Below, in pieces: positions 58,046-64,000 of a DNA stretch of 64,000 nucleotides (the stretch's first letter is position 1; every line of letters begins with the position of its first letter). The DNA is from Ramlibacter lithotrophicus (lineage in GTDB: Bacteria > Pseudomonadota > Gammaproteobacteria > Burkholderiales > Burkholderiaceae_C), in assembly GCF_012184415.1 (NCBI RefSeq), contig NZ_VTOX01000001.1:992001-1056000 (forward strand). Reading direction: 5' to 3'. Below the pieces are notes generated by a model, which was given only the letters and a program-made list of their open reading frames with translations, was not told where the DNA came from and made no database searches. The position numbers and the translations under genes were made by a program.

Positions 58046-58735
58046 TCAGGCGGGCTCCATGCCCTGGCGGCGCTTGGCGCTGTCCGCGTCGGGGCAAGCC
58101 ATGAAGGCCAGCAGGCGGCGCGCCGCCTCGGCCCGGGACGAACCGGCGCACACCGCGCCGGAGAAAGTGGTGACGATCGCCACCGGGGGCGGCAACACGC
58201 CAGCCACGGCGATGCCTTCGAGGTGGATCAGTTCGCTCAGTTGCTGGAAGCCGAGGGCCGCCTCGCCGTTCGCCACCAGCGCCCCCACCGGAACGCCGGG
58301 CGGCGCCTGCACCAGCCGCGGCTGCAGTTCGGCGGCCAGTCCCCAGCGCTCGAACAGGCGCAGCAGCGCCGTGCCGCTCGGGCCGGTCGAATAGCCGATC
58401 GTCGCCGCGGCCTGCACTGCGCGGCGCAGTGCGTCCTCCGATCCGAGGTCGGGCACCGGGTCGCCGGCCCGCACCGCGACAGCGACGGGCGAGTGCACCA
58501 GGTCGACCTTGCTGCCGGCCAGTACGGCGCCCGCGGCGGCAAGCCGGTTGATGGCATCGGAGGCCAGCACCGCGACGTCGAAGTCCTCGCCGGCCTGCAG
58601 GCGGCGGGCGGCGTCGACGCCGCCCACGGATTCGACGTGCACGGCCTCGCCGGTCCGAGCTCGCCACGCGGCGGCGAGCTCGGCGAGCAGCTCGCGGGTC
58701 GCCATGGACGAGATGGCGCCGATGGCTTCACTCAT
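58046..58735 (-). CDS. Cytoplasmic ModA-like substrate-binding-domain protein, first gene of the pmd operon
   Basis: This 229-residue protein has a periplasmic-binding-protein type 2 fold resembling molybdate ModA: ISSMATRELLAELAAAWRAR at the N-terminus, then VESVGGVDAARRLQAGEDFD, VAVLASDAINRLAAAGAV and ATIGYSTGPSGTALLRLFER. No signal peptide is present at the chosen ATG (MSEAIGAISS) or in the short in-frame extension upstream. So it is expected in the cytoplasm, unlike true ModA. Its place at the head of the pmd operon suggests binding of a pathway acid; the role is unknown. Confidence 0.8.
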   Translation of the reverse strand: MSEAIGAISSMATRELLAELAAAWRARTGEAVHVESVGGVDAARRLQAGEDFDVAVLASDAINRLAAAGAVLAGSKVDLVHSPVAVAVRAGDPVPDLGSEDALRRAVQAAATIGYSTGPSGTALLRLFERWGLAAELQPRLVQAPPGVPVGALVANGEAALGFQQLSELIHLEGIAVAGVLPPPVAIVTTFSGAVCAGSSRAEAARRLLAFMACPDADSAKRRQGMEPA

Positions 58736-58846
58736 GACGGGCTCGTTCGCGGACGGCGCGGCGTACGTCGGCTGGCTGGCTTGCGCATGCCGCGGATTGT
58801 GGCCCGCGCGGCGGCCTCGCAGAAGCGGCACGCGCCACTAGCAGCT

Positions 58847-58861
58847 ATGCCCAGCCGGCAT
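58847..58861 (+). promoter_or_regulatory. LysR-type box (ATGCC-N5-GGCAT, T-N11-A)
   Basis: A 15-bp interrupted palindrome with the T-N11-A core lies in the 153-bp divergent region between the LysR gene (start 58889) and the pmd operon (first start 58735). It is the expected place for the regulator's recognition site. Confidence 0.5.
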
Positions 58862-58888
58862 AATCGGCCGCAAGCTATTCCGCAATCC

Positions 58889-59785
58889 ATGGACCTCAAG
58901 CAACTGGAGTATTTCGTCCGCGTCGCCGAGCTCGGCAGCTTCACCAAGGCAGCGGTAGCGCTCGACGTGGCGCAGCCGGCCCTGAGCCGGCAGGTGCGGC
59001 TGCTCGAAGTGGAATTGCGCCAGACCCTGCTGACGCGCAACGGCCGCGGCGCCATTCCAACCGAGTCCGGCAAGCTGTTGCTCGAGCATGGACGCGGCAT
59101 CCTGCACCAGGTCGAGCGGGCGCGCGAGGAACTGGGGCGCGTGCGCGGCCGCCTCGCCGGCCGCGTCGCGGTGGGTCTGCCTCCCAGCGTCGCCAAGGTG
59201 CTGGCCCTGCCGCTGATCCGTGAGTTCCGCCAGCGGATGCCCGAGGCGACGCTCTCGATCAGCGAGAGTCTTTCCATCGGCATGCAGGAGGCCCTGGGCA
59301 ACGGGCGCCTGGACATCGCCCTCCTCTACAACGCGCAACCTTCCCCCGGCATCGAGCTGACGCCGCTGCTGGAAGAACCGCTGTTCCTGGTCGAGCGCCG
59401 GACCGGTCGGACGCGCCCGAAGCCCATCGCGTTGCGCGAGGTCGCGAGCATCCCGCTGGTGATCCCGACCCGGCCGAATGCGATCCGGATGCTGGTGGAG
59501 TCCGAACTGGCCAACCTGGGCTGCCGCCCGCAGGTGGTGCTGGAAGTCGACGGGGTCTCCGCCATCCTCGACCTGGTCGCCGACGGCGCCGGCGCGGCCA
59601 TCCTCTCGCGCCACGCGGTTGCGACCTCGCCGCAGCCGCAGACATTCGCCATGCGGCCGGTCGGCACCCCCGCCCTGCGCAGCAAGCTGGCGGTCGCCAT
59701 GAGTTCGCAGCGGCCGGCCACACTCACGCAGCAGGCCATGCTGCGGCTGATCCAGGAACTGGCGCCACCGCTGATGGCGGCCTGA
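58889..59785 (+). CDS. LysR-family regulator divergent from the pmd operon
   Basis: The 298-residue regulator starts MDLKQLEYFVRVAELGSFTK, with the winged HTH (AAVALDVAQPALSRQVRLLE) and an effector domain (VAVGLPPSVAKVLALPLIRE; AILDLVADGAGAAILSRH). The MDLKQLEYF start is the Nac/Cbl-like branch common for aromatic-acid regulators. It is divergent from the pmd operon and probably activates it with a pathway intermediate. It converges on the NAD-binding gene with 13 bp between stops. Confidence 0.88.
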   Translation: MDLKQLEYFVRVAELGSFTKAAVALDVAQPALSRQVRLLEVELRQTLLTRNGRGAIPTESGKLLLEHGRGILHQVERAREELGRVRGRLAGRVAVGLPPSVAKVLALPLIREFRQRMPEATLSISESLSIGMQEALGNGRLDIALLYNAQPSPGIELTPLLEEPLFLVERRTGRTRPKPIALREVASIPLVIPTRPNAIRMLVESELANLGCRPQVVLEVDGVSAILDLVADGAGAAILSRHAVATSPQPQTFAMRPVGTPALRSKLAVAMSSQRPATLTQQAMLRLIQELAPPLMAA

Positions 59786-59798
59786 AGCACGTCGGGGC

Positions 59799-60694
59799 TC
59801 AGCGCTTGCGTCCGGCGAGCAGGCGATCGGCGTATGCCTGCCACGGCGCGTCCTTGGCCAGCCCTTCGAACAGCCGCGCGGCGGCCTGGTCGGCCACCCA
59901 CTGCTGCCTGTCGGCGGTCGCTGACGCCATCAGCGGCTCGAAGCCGGCCTCGCGCACCGTGTTGGCGGCCTCGCGCATCTCTTCGGCCCGCCGCTTGCCG
60001 TGCTGCACGACGCGGCTGAAGAAATAGGCGCCCTGCCGCTGCCAATCGATGGAGGGAAACGTCTCGGCCAGCGTGGGCAACACATGCTCTTCGACGCCGT
60101 ACGCCCTCGCCGTCGCGTAGCTCTCGATCACCAGCGCCTCGAGCCCCTTGATCATCACGCTGCGGCACATCTTGATGGCCGACGCGACGCCGATCCGCTC
60201 CGACACCGCCGTGGCGTCCATCCCCCATTGCCCGAGCTGCGCCGCCAGTCCGGGCGCGCCCGCCCCGCCGAGCAGCATCGGCACCTTGATACCGTGCGGC
60301 GGCACGGAAGTCATCACGCCGGCCTCGATATAGCGTCCGCCGGCGGCATCGATGACGGCCGCCGCCCTCTGCTTGGTGCCAGGCGACGCGGAGTTGAGGT
60401 CGAGGAACACCGTGCCCGCGCGCAGGAACGGCGCCGCCTCCTGGGCCACGGCGAACGTGCTGGACGCGGTGACGGCCGAGATGACCAGGTCGCAGGCGGC
60501 GCACAGCGCCTGCATGGAGGGCTGCACGACGATACCGGCTGCATGCGCATGCCCGGTTTCGGCTGCCCGCGCCGCCACCTGGGCGAATTTCAGGTCCCAC
60601 GCACTGACCGCCGTCACGCCCGGCAGGGGCTTCAGGCCGGCGCCGAAGATCTTGCCAACCTCGCCGTAGCCGACCAGGCCGATGCTGCGGATGT

Positions 60695-60698
<4 letters not shown>
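59799..60698 (-). CDS. NAD(P)-binding dehydrogenase with DUF1932 C-terminal domain
   Basis: The 299-residue protein has a Rossmann start (IGLVGYGEVGKIFGAGLK), LNSASPGTKQRAAAVIDAAG with the beta-hydroxyacid dehydrogenase pattern, then a C-terminal helical domain carrying SAIKMCRSVMIKGLEALVIE, where the lysine matches the catalytic Lys of the family. DUF1932 proteins resemble 6-phosphogluconate/3-hydroxyisobutyrate dehydrogenases. Its ATG overlaps the livF stop (ATGA), so it is transcribed with the transporter. Substrate unknown; aromatic-pathway context is inferred. Confidence 0.83.
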
Positions 60699-61439
<741 letters not shown>

Positions 61440-61447
<8 letters not shown>

Positions 61448-62201
61448 GCACGCGCTCCGTGCCGAGGTACACCGCCCGCACCTCGGCGTTCCTTGCGATC
61501 TCGGCCGGCGTGCCTTCGGTCAGCACCGCCCCGTTCACCAGCACGGTCATGCGCGTGGCGAAGCTGAAGACCAGGTCCATGTCGTGCTCGATCAACAGCA
61601 CCGAAACGTCGGCCGGCAGGCTGCCGACGGTGCGCAGCAACTCCTCGCGCTCGCCGGCCGGCACGCCGGCGACCGGCTCGTCGAGCAGCAGCACGCGCGG
61701 CTCGCAGGCCAGCGCGATGGCGATCTCCAGCAGCCGGCGCTTGCCGTAGGCCAGCACCTGCGTCGGCTCGTCGCGCACGGCGGTGAGGTGGAACTGCTCC
61801 AGCAGCATGTCGCAGCGCTCCGCGACGGCGCGATCCGCTCCCAGTGGCCGCCACCAGCGCGCGCCCAGGCCGCGGTGCTGCGCCACGGTCAGTGCGAGCG
61901 TTTCCAGCGGCGTCAGCCGGTCGAACAACTGGTTGACCTGGAACGTGCGCACCATGCCGCGCCGGGCGCGCTGGTGCGGCGCCAGTCCGGTGATGTCGCG
62001 GCCTTCGAGCGTGATGCGCCCCGCGGTCGGCTGCAACACGCCCGTCAACAGGTTGACCAGCGTCGTCTTGCCGGCGCCGTTGGGTCCGATCAGCGCATGG
62101 CGCGCGCCCTTGCGCAGGTCGAGGTCGACGTTGCCGGTGGCCGTGATCCCGCCGAAGCGCTTGACGAGGCCGCGCGTGCTGAGCACCACCTCGCCGCTCA
62201 T
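61440..62201 (-). CDS. livG: Branched-chain amino-acid-type ABC ATPase LivG
   Basis: The 253-residue ATPase has Walker A LIGPNGAGKTTLVNLLTG, RTFQVNQLFDRLTPLE, the LivG-type signature VLAYGKRRLLEIAIAL and Walker B VLLLDEPVAGVPAGE. The His switch is in LLIEHDMDLVF. It overlaps livM by 4 bp (ATGA) and livF by 8 bp. Confidence 0.93.
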
Positions 62202-63166
62202 GGCTTGCGCCCCCGCCGCCACCAGGTCCAGGGGCGCACCAGCCGGTCGCGACCCACCAGCACCAGCACCACCAGAAACAGGCCGAGCCAGAACGTCCAG
62301 TACTGCGGCGTCGCCGCCGAGAGAACGTCCTGCATCAGCTTGAACACGATGGCGCCTGCCACGCCGCCGTACAGCCAGCCCGTGCCGCCCACCACCAGCA
62401 TCAGCATGACGTCGGCCGAGCGGTGGAAGTCGAACACGTCCAGCGACGCGAACCCGGTGGTCTGCGCCAGCAGCGCCCCGGCCGCGCCCGCGATTGCGGC
62501 GGCGACCGTATAGGAAAAGGCCAGCCGCGTGCCGACGGGGATCCCGATCGCCATGGCCCGCAGCCGGTTGTCGCGGATCGCCTGCAGGCTGGCGCCCAGC
62601 GGCGAGTTGACGAAGCGGCGCGCCAGGGCGAAGAAGATCAGGAGCACCGTGAGCGAATACCACGCGGCGGTGCGTCCGGAGAGGTCGAATTCGAAGCGCC
62701 CGAGCACCGGGCCCATCACCACGCCCTGCAGGCCGTCGGCGCCCCCCGTCAGCCAGTCGAGCTTGTTGGCCAGCTCCAGCAGGATCAGCCCAAAGCCCAG
62801 CGTCACCATCAGGCGCGTGAGGTCGCTGCCGCGCTGGATCGTGACCGAAGCCACCGCGCCCACCACGCCCGCCGCGGCGATGCCGACGGCCAGCCCCGTC
62901 AACGGGTCGGGCATGACGTGCTTGGCGAAGAGCGCCGCCGAATACGCGCCCATGCCGAGGAACGCGGCGTGGCCAAGCGACACGATGCCGGTGTACCCGA
63001 GCACGAGGTCGAGCGACAGCGCGAACAGCGCCACGATGGCGATCTCGTTGACGATCAGCGCATGCGACGGGAAGGCGAGCGGCGCGGCGAAGGCGCCCAG
63101 CCACAGCAGCGGCTCCCACGCGCGCCACCGGCGCCTGGCGAGCAGGGACGCCGAACCGTCGCTCAT
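62198..63166 (-). CDS. livM: Branched-chain amino-acid-type ABC permease LivM
   Basis: The 322-residue permease has about nine hydrophobic helices and the LivM signature LSLDLVLGYTGIVSLGHAAF, then GIPVGTRLAFSYTVAAAIAG and MLVVGGTGWLYGGVAGA. It overlaps livG and livH at both ends (ATGA), confirming one operon. Confidence 0.93.
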   Translation of the reverse strand: MSDGSASLLARRRWRAWEPLLWLGAFAAPLAFPSHALIVNEIAIVALFALSLDLVLGYTGIVSLGHAAFLGMGAYSAALFAKHVMPDPLTGLAVGIAAAGVVGAVASVTIQRGSDLTRLMVTLGFGLILLELANKLDWLTGGADGLQGVVMGPVLGRFEFDLSGRTAAWYSLTVLLIFFALARRFVNSPLGASLQAIRDNRLRAMAIGIPVGTRLAFSYTVAAAIAGAAGALLAQTTGFASLDVFDFHRSADVMLMLVVGGTGWLYGGVAGAIVFKLMQDVLSAATPQYWTFWLGLFLVVLVLVGRDRLVRPWTWWRRGRKP

Positions 63167-64000
63167 GCCTTGCTCCCGCGTGAGAACAGGCCTTGCGGAC
63201 GCCAGATCAGGATCGCGATCATCAGGCTGTAGACGATGAAGGCGCCGAGCTTGGGGATGTAGTACTTGCCGGCGACGTCGGCGACGCCCAGCAGCAGCGC
63301 CGCCAGCAGCGGGCCGGTGATCGAGGACGTTCCGCCCACCGCCACGACGATGAGGAAATAGATCATGAACTTCAGCGGGAACGTGGGGTCGAGGCCGAGC
63401 ACCTCGGCGCCCAGCGCGCCGCCCAGCCCGGCGAGCCCGGAGCCGAAGGCGAAGGTGGCGAGGAAGATCGCGTTGACGTTGATGCCCAGTCCCGCCGCCA
63501 CGCGCTGGTCGTCCACCGCCGCCCGCAAGCGGCTGCCGAAGCAGGTGCGCGCCAGCACGTACTGCAGGCCCACGGTGAGGGCGGCGCAGACGGCGATGAT
63601 GAACAGGCGGTAATGCCCCATGCCGAGGATCCAGTCGCCGGTGCCGATCTCGGTGCGGCCGCGCAGGAAGCCCGGCAGCTGGATGATCTGCTGCGTAGAC
63701 CCCATGAACCAGTCGGCGGCGGCGACCGCCATGAACGTGAGGCCGATCGAGAACAGCACCTGGTCCAGGTGCGGCTTGCGGTACATGGGCCGGTAGAGCG
63801 TGCGCTCCAGCACCGCGCCGAGCAGTGCCGTGCCGGCGAAGGCGATCGGCAGGCACCAGAGGAACGGCACGCCCCAGCGCTGCATCAGCAGCACCGTGAG
63901 GTAGCCGCCCGCCATCGCGAACGCCCCGTGCGCGAGGTTGATGAAGTTCATCAGCCCCATGGTCACGGACAGCCCGACGGCCAGGATGAAGAGCAGCATC
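63163..64000 (-). CDS. livH: Branched-chain amino-acid-type ABC permease LivH (5' end cut by window)
   Basis: At least 279 residues are present; the true N-terminus, probably 15-20 residues, lies beyond the window, so the ATG at 63999 is likely internal. Signature segments are GLMNFINLAHGAFAMAGGYL, the EAA-like RAAVDDQRVAAGLGINVNAI and VVAVGGTSSITGPLLAALLL. No LivK-type binding protein is in the window; it may lie upstream. Confidence 0.93.
   Translation of the reverse strand, partial: MLLFILAVGLSVTMGLMNFINLAHGAFAMAGGYLTVLLMQRWGVPFLWCLPIAFAGTALLGAVLERTLYRPMYRKPHLDQVLFSIGLTFMAVAAADWFMGSTQQIIQLPGFLRGRTEIGTGDWILGMGHYRLFIIAVCAALTVGLQYVLARTCFGSRLRAAVDDQRVAAGLGINVNAIFLATFAFGSGLAGLGGALGAEVLGLDPTFPLKFMIYFLIVVAVGGTSSITGPLLAALLLGVADVAGKYYIPKLGAFIVYSLMIAILIWRPQGLFSRGSKA

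Overview
The window is a high-GC, gene-dense bacterial chromosome segment. The protein set points to a betaproteobacterium of the Burkholderiales, most likely Comamonadaceae (Ramlibacter/Variovorax-like). This rests on the surE-pcm-nlpD-rpoS cluster, EarP with an Arg32-type EF-P, a PHB phasin, Bug/TctC solute-binding proteins, and a protocatechuate 4,5-cleavage (pmd/lig) operon. That assignment is inference from gene content; no rRNA is present. I see no transposase, integrase, prophage, CRISPR array or frameshifted gene.

Layout. 1-7.3 kb: a cut-off GlcG/HbpS-type gene, a 270-bp nested inverted-repeat element, a YccA/BI-1 membrane protein, then a minus-strand run surE-pcm-nlpD-rpoS-3'-5' exonuclease-rlmD. 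7.4-13.5 kb: quinone oxidoreductase, tRNA-His, an L,D-transpeptidase/DUF882 cell-wall pair, a PpiD-like chaperone, tRNA-Val and an HU protein with a clear promoter. 13.5-24.2 kb: tartrate/malate dehydrogenase with divergent LysR, DMT exporter, pgsA and uvrC, earP, a phosphoethanolamine transferase/PAP2 pair, efp, and a DUF3445 protein. 24.2-31.2 kb: a GYF-like membrane protein, LOG protein, MFS, rmuC, 2-hydroxyacid dehydrogenase, CsbD, thioesterase and histone-deacetylase-like hydrolase. 31.2-39.7 kb: phasin with paired operators, an orphan iron-binding protein behind a Fur-like box, an SDR behind a LiuR-like operator, gamma-glutamyltransferase, YihY, a Bug protein and an acyl-CoA ligase. 39.8-44.7 kb: dnaG-rpoD followed by two hairpins and a repeat-like stretch. 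44.8-52.8 kb: a tightly packed ABC transporter-CoA transferase-crotonase operon, a second crotonase and an alcohol dehydrogenase. 52.8-64 kb: the pmd operon, a divergent LysR, and a livHMGF-type branched-chain/aromatic acid transporter.

How it works together. The left half is mostly housekeeping and stress physiology (RpoS, HU, UvrC, EF-P modification, envelope). The right half is catabolic. The pmd operon encodes ring cleavage of protocatechuate (LigAB), oxidation (LigC), lactone hydrolysis (LigI) and hydration (LigJ). The final aldolase, the LigU-type isomerase and the transport-binding protein are not in the window. The ABC-CaiB-crotonase operon looks like a self-contained uptake and CoA-activation unit for an unidentified acid.

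Limits. All homology is by eye, with no database search. Start codons were chosen from overlaps, ribosome-binding sites and family lengths. Operator assignments are motif-based inference.
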